The notes: generated by a model not told the origin, from the letters alone. A DNA stretch of 64,000 nucleotides from Roseicitreum antarcticum (GCF_014681765.1 NZ_CP061498.1:1997501-2061500), one strand, 5' to 3'. Shown: positions 17,013-26,033, counted from the stretch's first letter. Program-made: numbers and translations.

Positions 17013-17428
17013 CCCTTGGGCTGCGCGCGATCGCCTGCGGCAAGGTGGACCACCGTCTCACCAGTCGCCTCGAAGGTGCGTGTCACTTCGCCCGCATCGT
17101 AGATGAACAGCATGACGACGGGTTCATCCCCGACATTGTGAAAGCAATGCACTTCCCCTTTGGGGATATATGCGACTTCCATCGGGCCAATAGGACGGCG
17201 CTGCCCCTGAAACTCGGCCTCGGCACGGCCTGCAAGAATGACGATCTGTTCATCGCAATTATGATGATGCATGGCCACACTTTTGCCCACGGGCAAGGAT
17301 GTCGTGCCGGTGGTGACCTGCGCACCACAAATTTCTTCGTTGCAAAACAAACGCGTGACAACGCCGTTGCCCCGGTCGAAGTGGTGAATCGACTCCGTTG
17401 TGCGGATCATTGCGGTTTTGTCGGTCAT
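17009..17428 (-). CDS. Cupin domain protein
   Basis: A 139-residue cupin with a clear metal site: the first cupin motif HHHNCDEQIVILAGRAEAEF-type (histidines in AMHHHNCDEQ near residue 55) and the second with PKGEVHCFHNVGD near residue 90-103. It probably binds a transition metal and a small ligand. It lies between the Ldh2-type dehydrogenase (4-base overlap) and azlC (4-base overlap), so translation of the four genes is coupled. Function could be isomerase, oxygenase or sensor; not decided. Confidence 0.85.
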   Translation of the reverse strand: MTDKTAMIRTTESIHHFDRGNGVVTRLFCNEEICGAQVTTGTTSLPVGKSVAMHHHNCDEQIVILAGRAEAEFQGQRRPIGPMEVAYIPKGEVHCFHNVGDEPVVMLFIYDAGEVTRTFEATGETVVHLAAGDRAQPKG

Positions 17429-18486
17429 GCTTGGCCTTTCTGCAGGGGCGCCACACCACAGCCTTTTGCGATATCGTCCAATTTCTGCACCATGGACGCC
17501 GGAAGCGGAACACCATCCGCCAGCCGCTGGTCGCGTATGGTCAATGCCCGCTCTCCCGGCAAGCGGATGGCATCGAACCCCGGACGCCGGGCAGAACCTG
17601 TCATCTCATCCCCAATGCGGGCGACCTCGGCCTTGAACCTGTCCAGATCGGTGAAGCTGGCAATATCAATGGCCACGATGAACTGACCGGTGTTGGTAAC
17701 ACTGTCATCGTCATGGTTGTAATCGATCACGTCACGGCCCAGCGCCGCCCCGTTGAGCGTACCGGCGAGCAAGCCAAAAATCAGCGACAACCCATAACCC
17801 TTTGGTCCGCCAATGGGCATCAACAAACCCTCAGCGGCGCGGGCAGGGTCGGTCAAGGGGTTGCCATCGACATCGATCATCCAGTCGGGCGGCATCATCT
17901 CGCCGCGCTGCGCGGCCAGTTTGACCTTGCCATAGGCCGCAACCGTGGTCGCCATGTCCAGAAGCACCGACTTGCGCCCTGTCGCGGGAACCGCGACGGC
18001 AATCGGATTGGTACTGAGCAACGATTCCAGGCCGCCCCATGGGGCCATATGATTGGCGCTGCCCACAGCAACATAAAGACCGATCATGTCCTCGGCCAGG
18101 GGGATCATGGCATAAACCCCCGCAGCTCCCGCATGATTGGAATGATGCGCGCCCACCCAGCCTACGCCGTGGCTGCGCGCGCGCCGGACGGCCTCGTCCG
18201 CGCAGAATTTCATGACCAAGTGGCCAAAGCCATTGTCACCGTCAACCACGGCCATCGCACCCCGTTCGCGTTCAATGCGAATGTTCGGGCGGGCGTTGAA
18301 CCCGCCGGCACGCAACCGCTCCAGATACCGCGGCAGACGGAAAACGCCGTGTCCGTCACCGCCCAGCAAATCTGCCTCGACCATCAGGCCAGCGACTGTG
18401 GCAGCATCCGCAGGCGGCAGCCCCTCGGCTTGCAAGATGGCAGCAACAAATTCCGTTAGGCGGCTGGCAGAGAATACCTGTGTCAT
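17425..18486 (-). CDS. Ldh2/malate-lactate dehydrogenase family oxidoreductase
   Basis: A 353-residue NAD(P)-dependent enzyme of the family that includes ureidoglycolate dehydrogenase, sulfolactate dehydrogenase and delta1-piperideine-2-carboxylate reductase; it is unrelated to classical LDH. Seen: GDGHGVFRLPRYLERL near residue 47 (conserved HG..R), GFGHLVMKF near 80, VGAHHSNHAGAAGVYA near 110, and PIGGPKGYGLSLIFGLL near 225. The start at 18486 follows family length. It is the first gene of the Ldh2-cupin-azlC-azlD unit. The substrate is probably a 2-hydroxy or 2-imino acid. Confidence 0.9.
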   Translation of the reverse strand: MTQVFSASRLTEFVAAILQAEGLPPADAATVAGLMVEADLLGGDGHGVFRLPRYLERLRAGGFNARPNIRIERERGAMAVVDGDNGFGHLVMKFCADEAVRRARSHGVGWVGAHHSNHAGAAGVYAMIPLAEDMIGLYVAVGSANHMAPWGGLESLLSTNPIAVAVPATGRKSVLLDMATTVAAYGKVKLAAQRGEMMPPDWMIDVDGNPLTDPARAAEGLLMPIGGPKGYGLSLIFGLLAGTLNGAALGRDVIDYNHDDDSVTNTGQFIVAIDIASFTDLDRFKAEVARIGDEMTGSARRPGFDAIRLPGERALTIRDQRLADGVPLPASMVQKLDDIAKGCGVAPLQKGQA

Positions 18487-18778
18487 GCCCGCGTCCTCGG
18501 GCGCACCGTATCGCCGAACGCCGCTGCCCCCAGTCCGCTTTGGCCGACCATACGTCCCGTTTTCCGTACTGCACCGATGCGTGTTCGTCCCGACATCCAA
18601 TCCCCCCTATCTTCCGAAAACGATACAAGCCTGCGACGTGCAATTGAAATCATTATTTCTGCTGGCAAGCATCAGCTTGAAGCTGCGCTGATACCCGGCA
18701 ACAGATATTCTTGTTTCCCACGTATCCGCAAAGCTGAGATCATGTCCTAAGACAATTGTTGCGACGTATGAGGATGAC

Positions 18779-19345
18779 ATGACCCGACACAGCCTGACAT
18801 TCCAGAACGCACCCCCGCCTGATCCCCGGCTGTTCCGGCGGGCCTTGGGCCAGTTCCCGACCGGTGTCACCGTGATAACCACGCGCACCCCAGACGGGCA
18901 ACAGGAGGGGATGACGGCAAATTCCTTTTCCGCTCTGTCGCTCAATCCACCGCTGGTGTTGTGGAGCATCCGAAATCAGGCCCCATCCTTTGCCGCGTTC
19001 CAAGAGGCGGGGGTCTTTGCCATCAACATTCTGACGCAAGATCAGGCAGCGCTGTCCCACCATTTTGCAACGCCCAAGATCAACAAGTTCGAGGGGATAG
19101 CCCACACCCAGGGTCATGGCGGCTGCCCCATTCTGGCGGACACATTGGCCCAATTCGAATGCGATCTGGCACAGATCATCCCGGCAGGGGATCATCACAT
19201 CATGATCGGTCAGGTGCATCGCGCCAGCTTTGACGACAGTGCAAGCCCGCTGTTGTTCAGCGGTGGGCGCTACGCCATCGCAGCCGCTTTGCCGAATGTG
19301 GATGCAACACGTGACCTCACCGCACTGTGGGAGGGGTTGGGATGA
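18779..19345 (+). CDS. Flavin reductase (HpaC/RutF-like)
   Basis: A 188-residue member of the flavin reductase domain family. Seen: FRRALGQFPTGVTVITT near residue 19, GMTANSFSALSLNPPLVLWSI near 45 with the FMN-binding serine/asparagine region, FAINILTQDQ near 80, and the GGRYA segment near 160. These enzymes make FMNH2 for a partner monooxygenase; the LLM oxygenase at 13395 is the only candidate in the window. It overlaps the next gene by 4 bases. It is divergent from the Ldh2 operon across a 292-base intergenic region. Confidence 0.92.
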   Translation: MTRHSLTFQNAPPPDPRLFRRALGQFPTGVTVITTRTPDGQQEGMTANSFSALSLNPPLVLWSIRNQAPSFAAFQEAGVFAINILTQDQAALSHHFATPKINKFEGIAHTQGHGGCPILADTLAQFECDLAQIIPAGDHHIMIGQVHRASFDDSASPLLFSGGRYAIAAALPNVDATRDLTALWEGLG

Positions 19346-19905
19346 AGGAAATGGGCCGCGACCGCTACCCGCCCATTCCCGCAGCGGATTGGACCGACGC
19401 CCAACGCCACCGCGTGCAAGCCATGCTTGATGGGCCGCGCAAGGCCATTGTCAGCCCTTTTGTGCCCCTCATGCGCAGCCCAGAACTGATGGACCGCATT
19501 CAGCATGTCGGTGCGCATTTGCGGTACGACAGCACCATCGGGCAGCGGCTGACGGAGCTGGCAATCTTGTGCACCGCGCGGCATTGGCATCAGCCGGTTG
19601 AATGGGCCATTCACGCACCAATTGCACAGGAACATGGCATCGGCGCCCACGTAGTCGCCGCATTGGCAGCCGGTGGCCCCCCCTCTTTCGTACGAGAGGA
19701 TGAGAGCGTGGTGCACGCTGTGACCATGGAATTGCTTTCCGGCAAGCGGTTGTCGGATGCAACGCATGACCGCGCGCGGGCGCTGTTTGGCGAACAGGGC
19801 GTGATCGACCTGTTGGGAATCATCGGATATTACTCCATGCTTTCCGTTGTGATGAATGGCGCACAGACCGAGGCGCCTCCCTCGACAGCCCCTCCGCTGA
19901 CTTAG
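19342..19905 (+). CDS. Carboxymuconolactone decarboxylase (CMD) family protein
   Basis: A 187-residue protein of the CMD/AhpD-like fold. Seen: MRSPELMDRIQHVGAHLRYDS near residue 40 and the helix RLTELAILCTARHWHQPVEWAIHAP near 65, where family members carry the active ERE...H pattern; here E, R and H are kept with a single cysteine (ILCTA), not a CxxC peroxidase site. That favours a decarboxylase/hydrolase-like role over alkylhydroperoxidase. Its ATG lies within the stop of the flavin reductase gene, so translation is coupled. It may act on a lactone or ring-fission product. Confidence 0.85.
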   Translation: MKEMGRDRYPPIPAADWTDAQRHRVQAMLDGPRKAIVSPFVPLMRSPELMDRIQHVGAHLRYDSTIGQRLTELAILCTARHWHQPVEWAIHAPIAQEHGIGAHVVAALAAGGPPSFVREDESVVHAVTMELLSGKRLSDATHDRARALFGEQGVIDLLGIIGYYSMLSVVMNGAQTEAPPSTAPPLT

Positions 19906-20045
19906 ACCCGCCGACCGGCCCTGCATCAGAAAAGCTGATCGGCACATCCGCGACAAATCATTACCTCCACTGCCGGGGGGTGGTTAGGATGCGCCAAGGG
20001 TCGTGCCACGCAGGTGCGACACAGACGTGCAGGGAGGGGAAACGC

Positions 20046-21134
20046 ATGAAACAGGTTGAAGTCGCGGTTATCGGAACGGGATGGTGCGGGGGTATTCGCG
20101 CGGAAACACTGGCCAATTCAGCCTTGGTGGACAAACTGCATATCTGCGAAATCCGCCCCGAGCGGCTGGCCGAGGTGCAGGCGCTGACCAACCCGGCGAC
20201 GGCGACCTTGGACTACCAAGACATCATCACCAATCCCGACATATCCGTTGTCTATATCTCGACCACGCCGGAAAGCACGCATTACCCCATCGCGCGGGAT
20301 TGTTTGAAGGCGGGCAAACATGTGCTGCTGGAAAAACCTATCGCGATGGAGTTCTGGGAAGCAGATGAACTGATCCAATTGTCCAACGACAATAACGTCA
20401 AGTTCACCATCGGTTACTCGCAGCGGTTCAACACCAAGATGGCCTATGCCAAGAAAAAGATCGCGGACGGCACGCTGGGCCGCGTGGTCAATGTGATGGT
20501 CAGCCGCCACCTGTCGCGTACGCTCGGCAAGAAAATCGCGTCACGGGTGCGTCTTTCACCGGCGGCAATGGAATCGACCCACGATCTGGATTTTGTCTTC
20601 TGGTTGCTGGAACCAGCCAAACCCGTGCGCGTCTACTCGCAGGGATCCTATGGCTACATGAAGGACGTCAACGGGTCGTATGATACGATGTGGACCACGG
20701 TTACCATGGACAACGGCATGTTGGTGGTGGTCGGCGGCGGCTGGAACCTGCCACCAAGCTATCCCAACTTCTGTGCCACCTGGATCGAGATCACGGGGAC
20801 CGAAGGCGCGTTGTTCCTCGACGACACTCATCGCGACAAATGGCTGAACACAGTGGCGGATGGCACGTCCTATCCCATGTCCACGATGCCAGGCGAACAG
20901 GTTGATCATGTTTTCGCGGGGCAAATGGGACCAGAGACGCTGCATTTCCTGGAAAGTGTGCTGATGGACCGGCCTGTGATGGTCGCGCCGGAACACGCCC
21001 GTATGGTGATGCAGACCTACCGCGCAGCTGACTTATCTGCCGAGATCGGTGCGCCGGTAGATCTACCCCTCTCAAACCATGCGATCGCGCAATTGGCCGA
21101 CCTGATGGAAGCCAGCCGCAAGGCAGCAGAATAA
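20046..21134 (+). CDS. Gfo/Idh/MocA-family oxidoreductase (third of three)
   Basis: A 362-residue dehydrogenase with GTGWCGG at residue 9, LLEKPIAMEFWEAD near residue 95 (EKP motif), YSQRFNTKMAYAKK near 125, and STHDLDFVFWLLE near 180. The start at 20046 has a strong GGAGGGG site; the frame upstream to 19980 is not used by the family. Its stop overlaps the next dehydrogenase start (TAATG), so the two are made together. It resembles the copy at 14613 in several blocks, which suggests duplication and divergence within one pathway. Confidence 0.9.
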   Translation: MKQVEVAVIGTGWCGGIRAETLANSALVDKLHICEIRPERLAEVQALTNPATATLDYQDIITNPDISVVYISTTPESTHYPIARDCLKAGKHVLLEKPIAMEFWEADELIQLSNDNNVKFTIGYSQRFNTKMAYAKKKIADGTLGRVVNVMVSRHLSRTLGKKIASRVRLSPAAMESTHDLDFVFWLLEPAKPVRVYSQGSYGYMKDVNGSYDTMWTTVTMDNGMLVVVGGGWNLPPSYPNFCATWIEITGTEGALFLDDTHRDKWLNTVADGTSYPMSTMPGEQVDHVFAGQMGPETLHFLESVLMDRPVMVAPEHARMVMQTYRAADLSAEIGAPVDLPLSNHAIAQLADLMEASRKAAE

Positions 21135-22006
21135 TGCGCTGCGCCGTCGTTGGCCTGGGCAACATGGGCGCTGGCATCGCGGCGAAACTGGCACAGGCCG
21201 GGTTGCTGGGCGCGGTTTGGGACAGCCGCGAGGCCGCACTTGCGCCATTCTCGGACTGCAAGGCGGGGATCAGGGCCGTCGCAGAATGTAACATCTTGTT
21301 CTTCGCCGTGCCCGGTAGTGCCCAGATTTCGGATTTGTTCGAAACGGGCATCCTGGATGGTCCGCCCGGCCGGGTCATGGTGGATCTTACGACATCGGAC
21401 CCGCGAACAACCAAAGATCTGGCCGCCCGGGCGCAAGCCTGTGGCGCGGCATATCTGGACGCTGGCATGAGCGGCGGCGCAGCCGGGGCCCAAAGTGGGA
21501 GCCTGACACTGATGATCGGCGGCTCAGACGACGCACTGGCGCGCGCGCAACCCGCATTGGACCAGATCGCGGCACAGATTTTCCACGTTGGTCCTGCGGG
21601 CGCCGGCCATACGATGAAGCTGGTGCACAACATGATCTGCCACACCATTTTTCTTGCTACCACCGAAGGGTGTCGCGCGGCGACGGCGGCCGGCATCCCG
21701 CTGGAGCGCGCGGTAGAGGTATTGAATGCAGGCAATGCGCGCAGTTTTGTCAGCGAGCGGCGCTTTCCCGATCACATTGTGTCAGGCACCTATGATGGCC
21801 GTTCAGTTGCTGGCAATCTGGCCAAGGACCTGGACATGGCGCGCGCGTTGTTCGCCGATCTGGACCAGGCTTCCCCCTATGTCAATCTGACCGCCGCACT
21901 GTTGGCGCAGGCTGGGCCGCTGGGCATGATGACACAAGACTTTACGCGGCTGTATCTGGCTTATGACCAGCTTGTCGGGCAACTGGATACCCCCTCAGCA
22001 CAATGA
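21134..22006 (+). CDS. 3-hydroxyisobutyrate dehydrogenase-like beta-hydroxyacid dehydrogenase (first of two)
   Basis: A 290-residue NAD(P)-dependent beta-hydroxyacid dehydrogenase. Seen: VVGLGNMGAGIAAKL at residue 4, the DAGMSGGAAGA substrate-binding motif near residue 112, and the catalytic lysine in GAGHTMKLVHNM near 162. It overlaps the upstream Gfo/Idh/MocA gene by one base. Members oxidise 3-hydroxyisobutyrate, tartronate semialdehyde, L-serine or related acids. A second copy lies at 26034. The preceding dehydrogenase probably supplies its substrate or competes for it. Confidence 0.92.
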   Translation: MRCAVVGLGNMGAGIAAKLAQAGLLGAVWDSREAALAPFSDCKAGIRAVAECNILFFAVPGSAQISDLFETGILDGPPGRVMVDLTTSDPRTTKDLAARAQACGAAYLDAGMSGGAAGAQSGSLTLMIGGSDDALARAQPALDQIAAQIFHVGPAGAGHTMKLVHNMICHTIFLATTEGCRAATAAGIPLERAVEVLNAGNARSFVSERRFPDHIVSGTYDGRSVAGNLAKDLDMARALFADLDQASPYVNLTAALLAQAGPLGMMTQDFTRLYLAYDQLVGQLDTPSAQ

Positions 22007-22009
22007 AAA

Positions 22010-22036
22010 GGACGGCCCCGCAGCACGGGACCGTCC
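22010..22036. terminator. Hairpin between converging genes
   Basis: GGACGGCCCCG and CGGGACCGTCC can pair almost completely around a CAGCA loop. It lies directly between the stops of the plus-strand dehydrogenase and the minus-strand receptor gene and could end both transcripts. U-runs are poor. Confidence 0.6.
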
Positions 22037-22073
22037 TAAATGCTACCCGGTGCGAACCGGATCGCGAAAGCCC

Positions 22074-23024
22074 TTATTGCGTGAAGGACTCGACCAGCGC
22101 ACGGTAGCTCTCGGCTTGCTCCAGACGGATGTTGTTATATTCCGCCCCGTCCATCATCGCCGAATTTTCATCCAGCCGTTGCAACAGTTGCAGATACGTC
22201 GGATCCTCGTTCAACTGTGCGAAGGCATTGCGCAGAACTTCCAATCGGTCATCCGGCGTGCCAGCCGGGGCCAGAACCACGCGGTGCATCACACCAATTT
22301 CGGACACGAGGTCATAGCCCAGTTCGGTTGTGGTTGGGATACCATCAAGAATTGCATCTTCGCCAACGACCAGCAACGCGCGCAGGTCCTGACCCGACAG
22401 CACCGACGGGAACGCAAAGGTAAAGTCAACATCGCCTGCCAGCAGCGCCTGAATCACCGGGCCACCGCCTTGATACGGGATCAGCGTTACATCGACGCCC
22501 GCTTCTTGCATCAACGCCAGACCGGGCACCATGAATGCGCCCCAGTTGCCGCTGTGGCCAAAGCGCATGTCACCAGGGTTTTCGCGCCCGTGTTCGACCA
22601 ATTCCTCGAAGGTCTGGAAGGGGCTGTCATTGCGCACAACCAGAACCGGCTGCGCCGTATTGGTGCGCGAAACCGCAACGAAATCCTCGTTTGGCGTGTA
22701 GGGCAATGTGGTCACAAACTGCTGCAGTTCATCAATGAAGTTGTGGGTGAACAACAAAGTGTAGCCATCAGCGGGCGCCGCCGCTGCCGCCGCCGTACCG
22801 GTCTGTCCACCTGCACCCGGCATCAATTGCACCACAACGGGTTGCCCCAGGATTTGCGGCAACACCGATGTGATGACCCGGGCGTTCAGATCATGCGAGC
22901 CCCCGGCACCCAGGGGGATGACCATGGTGATGGGGCGTTCGGGGAATGTTTGCGCACTGACCGGCGCCGCTGCCAGTCCGAGCGCAGTCACCATGCCCCA
23001 GATCATTGTTTTCATGTGTTTCAT
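22074..23024 (-). CDS. tctC: TTT solute receptor (TctC/Bug family), second system
   Basis: A 316-residue Bug-type binding protein with a Sec signal peptide cleaved after VSAQ-adjacent residues near 25. Seen: FPERPITMVIPLGAGGSHDLNAR at the start of the mature protein, GAGGQTGTAAAA near 68, and the DMRFGHSGNWGAF segment. A strong GGAGGAGGAG site precedes the ATG at 23024. It is the last gene of the second TTT operon, 51 bases after tctA, an order different from the first system where the receptor comes first. The ligand is unknown. Confidence 0.92.
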   Translation of the reverse strand: MKHMKTMIWGMVTALGLAAAPVSAQTFPERPITMVIPLGAGGSHDLNARVITSVLPQILGQPVVVQLMPGAGGQTGTAAAAAAPADGYTLLFTHNFIDELQQFVTTLPYTPNEDFVAVSRTNTAQPVLVVRNDSPFQTFEELVEHGRENPGDMRFGHSGNWGAFMVPGLALMQEAGVDVTLIPYQGGGPVIQALLAGDVDFTFAFPSVLSGQDLRALLVVGEDAILDGIPTTTELGYDLVSEIGVMHRVVLAPAGTPDDRLEVLRNAFAQLNEDPTYLQLLQRLDENSAMMDGAEYNNIRLEQAESYRALVESFTQ

Positions 23025-23075
23025 TCTCTCTTCTCCTCCTCCAGTGGTTCGTTCGTTTCGGTTTGCGCGGGCAAG

Positions 23076-24572
23076 TCACTTGATTGCACGCGCCTGCCGT
23101 CTTTGTCGGTTGGCGATCCAGAAGATCAGCAAAGGTGTCAGGATAAGAACGACAACCGTGATGGGCCGCGACGTGATCAGATACCCAAACAGATCCCCAC
23201 GCGACAGCAGCGCCGATTGCGCCAACGCATATTCCAGCGGTGGTGTCAGAATGAATCCCATGACCAGCGGCGTCACATCAAAATGCAACTTGCGCGCGGC
23301 ATAGCCAAACACCCCAAAGCCGATCATGAAATACAGGTCCATCGGGTTCGACCGATAAACATAGGTGCCGCCAACCGCGAACAGCAGCATCAGTGGGACC
23401 AGATAAGCCTTGTTGATACTGACGACCCGCGCGAAAACCGGGGTAAGTATGTATCCGATCACCAGCAGCAAAACACAGGCGATCAACATCGAGAGCAAGA
23501 TCGCGTAGACCAGAACGCCCTGTTCCTGAAACATCTGCGGACCGGGTCGCAACCCTTGCGCCACGAAAGCCCCCAGCAAAATGGCGGTGATGTTGTCCCC
23601 CGGAATGCCCAACGTCAGCAGTGGCACCATCGTCGGACCATTGACTGCATTGTTGGCAGCTTCAGGCGCCGCGATGCCTTCGATCTCGCCCTTGCCGAAG
23701 GTTTCGGGGTGCGAAGATGCGCCTTTTGCTGCCGAATAGCCCATGAATGCCGCCACGACCTGGCCCACGCCCGGGATCATGCCGATAACACCGCCAATCG
23801 CCGTTGAGCGCAAGATCGTGCGACGGCACTGCATGATTTCCGACCATTTCAACCGTTCACCCTGTGCCTTGGCATGTGCCGGATCAACGACATTGGCGCG
23901 GCGATGTTCAATCGCCAGCAAGATCTCGGGGATGGCGAACAGGCCAATGATCAACGGCAACAAATCAATGCCCGCCTGCAACGGGTGAAACCCGAAATCA
24001 AAGCGCACCATCGCTCCGACAGGATCTTGGCCGACGGTTGCAAGGAACATGCCGATCAGCAGCATGATCATTCCCTTGAGAAAACTCCCCGAGCTGGAAA
24101 CCACAATTATCAGCAAGCTCAGGATCAAGATCGCCGAAATCTCTGGCGGGCCGATCAACAGCGCGATCGCTGCGATCACCCCGATGACAAGGCTGGTGCC
24201 AAAAGATGAGAGGAAATCCCCCACCGCAGATGCAACCAAAGCCATTTCCAGCGCCTTGCGTGACTGGCCTTTGCGCGCCATCGCTGGACCGTCCAGCGTG
24301 GTGGCAACCGATGCGCCCGTGCCGGGGATATTCACCAGAATTGCAGGAATACTGCCGCCAAAAATACCACCCTTGTAGACGCCGATCAGGAACGGAATGC
24401 CCAGGATCGGTTCCAGAAAGAATGATATCGGCAGTACAATTGCCATGGCCATGACGGTTGTGAACCCCGGCAGCGCGCCCACCAGCATGCCCAGCACCAT
24501 CCCCGCCGAGATCATCAAGATCACGTCAAGGCGCATGAGCAGCTGGATGGCTTCGGTAAGCGTATCAATCAT
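23076..24572 (-). CDS. tctA: TTT large membrane subunit (TctA), second system
   Basis: A 498-residue intact TctA with about 11-12 membrane segments. Seen: MLVGALPGFTTVMAMAIVLPIS near residue 30, GGIFGGSIPAILVNIPGTG near 70, GMIPGVGQVVAAFMGY near 260, and LTLGIPGDNITAILLGAF near 320. The open frame runs up to 25097, but the start at 24572 (MIDTLTEA) matches the family and lies 2 bases after the tctB stop. It gives the intact counterpart against which the broken first copy can be compared; in this copy GPQMFQEQ replaces GPTIEVDHPG at the site where the IS landed. Confidence 0.93.
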   Translation of the reverse strand: MIDTLTEAIQLLMRLDVILMISAGMVLGMLVGALPGFTTVMAMAIVLPISFFLEPILGIPFLIGVYKGGIFGGSIPAILVNIPGTGASVATTLDGPAMARKGQSRKALEMALVASAVGDFLSSFGTSLVIGVIAAIALLIGPPEISAILILSLLIIVVSSSGSFLKGMIMLLIGMFLATVGQDPVGAMVRFDFGFHPLQAGIDLLPLIIGLFAIPEILLAIEHRRANVVDPAHAKAQGERLKWSEIMQCRRTILRSTAIGGVIGMIPGVGQVVAAFMGYSAAKGASSHPETFGKGEIEGIAAPEAANNAVNGPTMVPLLTLGIPGDNITAILLGAFVAQGLRPGPQMFQEQGVLVYAILLSMLIACVLLLVIGYILTPVFARVVSINKAYLVPLMLLFAVGGTYVYRSNPMDLYFMIGFGVFGYAARKLHFDVTPLVMGFILTPPLEYALAQSALLSRGDLFGYLITSRPITVVVLILTPLLIFWIANRQRRQARAIK

Positions 24573-24574
24573 GG

Positions 24575-25078
24575 TCAGCCCCACGGAAACGGTGGCAGCG
24601 AAACGCTGAGGTACCGCGTGAAAAGATAGTAGATGCAGAGCGGTGCCAGAATGCCGGTGATGCCGATGCCAACGGGGTTGCGCGATCCGTAGTAGAAGGA
24701 AATCGATGTCGCCACGACCATGCTGGACGCGACATACCCCACCGGGCGCAACAGGGCGACATAGGCAATCATCGCCACCAAAATCACGCCAAGGTTGATG
24801 TAGGCCGTGAGCGGCAATCCGCGAAACCCGCTTACCTCGGTCATTCCCAGGCTGGCAAATAGATAGCATCCGCCAACCAGCACCAGCCCGATTGAAATGA
24901 CCTGTGGGAACATACTCGGGCTCATGCCAGCACTGCTCCGCCCGAAAAAGCGTGGCGGCTCTGCCACCTGGTACGGGATCAGCAGCCATATCGTGATACC
25001 CAGCACGATACACACCAACGCCACACCCGAATTGAAATTCAGCCGCATCAGAACGCTGCCCGATGACGTTTGTTTCAT
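24575..25078 (-). CDS. tctB: TTT small membrane subunit (TctB), second system
   Basis: A 167-residue protein with four membrane segments. It begins at 25078 (MKQTSSGS) with GGGAAT upstream; the frame to 25135 reads into the AEC gene. It includes a short loop between segments one and two (PYQVAEPPRFFGRSSAGMSPSMF-type) with the PxxF arrangement common in TctB. It lies between the AEC permease gene (25-base gap) and tctA. Confidence 0.85.
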   Translation of the reverse strand: MKQTSSGSVLMRLNFNSGVALVCIVLGITIWLLIPYQVAEPPRFFGRSSAGMSPSMFPQVISIGLVLVGGCYLFASLGMTEVSGFRGLPLTAYINLGVILVAMIAYVALLRPVGYVASSMVVATSISFYYGSRNPVGIGITGILAPLCIYYLFTRYLSVSLPPFPWG

Positions 25079-25103
25079 TCCGATATTCCCTTTGCACCCT
25101 GCG

Positions 25104-25991
25104 TCATGCGGCCAATCGCATTGCGGCCCAGACAATCAACGGAAGTCCGGCCAGCGTACCCACCGTCGATACGACAATCGTGCCCGCCACGCGTTCGGGG
25201 TCGCGGCCATACCGCTCGGCGAAAATCACGTTGACCACGGCGGCAGGCATCGTCGCCATGACCCAAACCACGCCAGCCTCCGGGCCGCGCAGCCCCAACG
25301 CCAATATCAGCGCGATGGCTGCAATGGCGCCGGCCCCGAACCGCATCAACGACATGGCCGCTGCCAATCGCAGATCCGCGACTTTCAGATGTGAAAGGGC
25401 CACGCCCAACAGCAACAGCATTGCAGGAATGACCATTCCGCCCAACAGTTCGGTCGTGCGCGCAATCCACTGCGGCACGGCAAACCCGCTCACCAACACC
25501 ACGACGGTTACGACACTGGCATAGAGCACCGGCTGACCCAGGAATGATCGCAGGTCTAATCGCCCCGCGCTGATCACGTGGCCGAGGGTGTTTTGTGATA
25601 TTGCAACTACCGTGAAGTAAGCGATCCCCAGCGCCAGCCCGTCGACGCCAAAAATCATTGCGGCCAACGGCAACCCCATGTTGCCCGAATTGCCATGCAT
25701 CGCGACCAGAAGGTAAGTGTGCAACGGAAGCCCGGATAGCACCAGGACCAAAGCCCCCAGCGCCGCCGAGGCCGCGATCACCAACACGGCGGACGCCACC
25801 ATCACCCCCATTTCGCCAAGCGCAATTTCTGCCTGTGTCAGCGTAGAGAAAATAAGACATGGCGTTCCGACCCGCAGCACCAGGCTGCCGATCGTCGCGT
25901 TGTCGAACGGCATCTCGAAGCGCGTCCAGATATAGCCAAGTGCGATGATGACCAGAACAGGCGCAGTTACCGCCAAGAGCGAAAGAACCAA
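25104..25991 (-). CDS. AEC-family permease (auxin efflux carrier family), TTG start
   Basis: A 295-residue membrane protein with about ten segments in the two-times-five arrangement of the AEC/BASS superfamily. Seen: an N-terminal LLAVTAPVLVIIALGYI and HGNSGNMGLPLAAMIFG near residue 100, the NxGN(M/L)GLP signature. The start is taken as TTG at 25991 because an in-frame stop lies five codons upstream, no ATG exists before the first conserved segment, and AGGGG lies 9 bases ahead. AEC permeases move malonate, malate and other dicarboxylates. It stands between the dehydrogenase and tctB genes. Confidence 0.85.
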   Translation of the reverse strand: MVLSLLAVTAPVLVIIALGYIWTRFEMPFDNATIGSLVLRVGTPCLIFSTLTQAEIALGEMGVMVASAVLVIAASAALGALVLVLSGLPLHTYLLVAMHGNSGNMGLPLAAMIFGVDGLALGIAYFTVVAISQNTLGHVISAGRLDLRSFLGQPVLYASVVTVVVLVSGFAVPQWIARTTELLGGMVIPAMLLLLGVALSHLKVADLRLAAAMSLMRFGAGAIAAIALILALGLRGPEAGVVWVMATMPAAVVNVIFAERYGRDPERVAGTIVVSTVGTLAGLPLIVWAAMRLAA

Positions 25992-26033
25992 GGTAACATG
26001 TCCCCTTCAGCTTGTTTGCGGAAAGCGCCATGA

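Noticed and set aside
21963-23807. 614-codon plus-strand frame through tctC and tctA of the second system
   Set aside because: Its composition (glutamine, arginine, histidine rich) and lack of motifs mark it as antisense to two clear genes.
24573-25097. N-terminal extension of the second tctA to 25097
   Set aside because: The first 175 residues overlap tctB in another frame and have no TctA features; ATG at 24572 fits the family.
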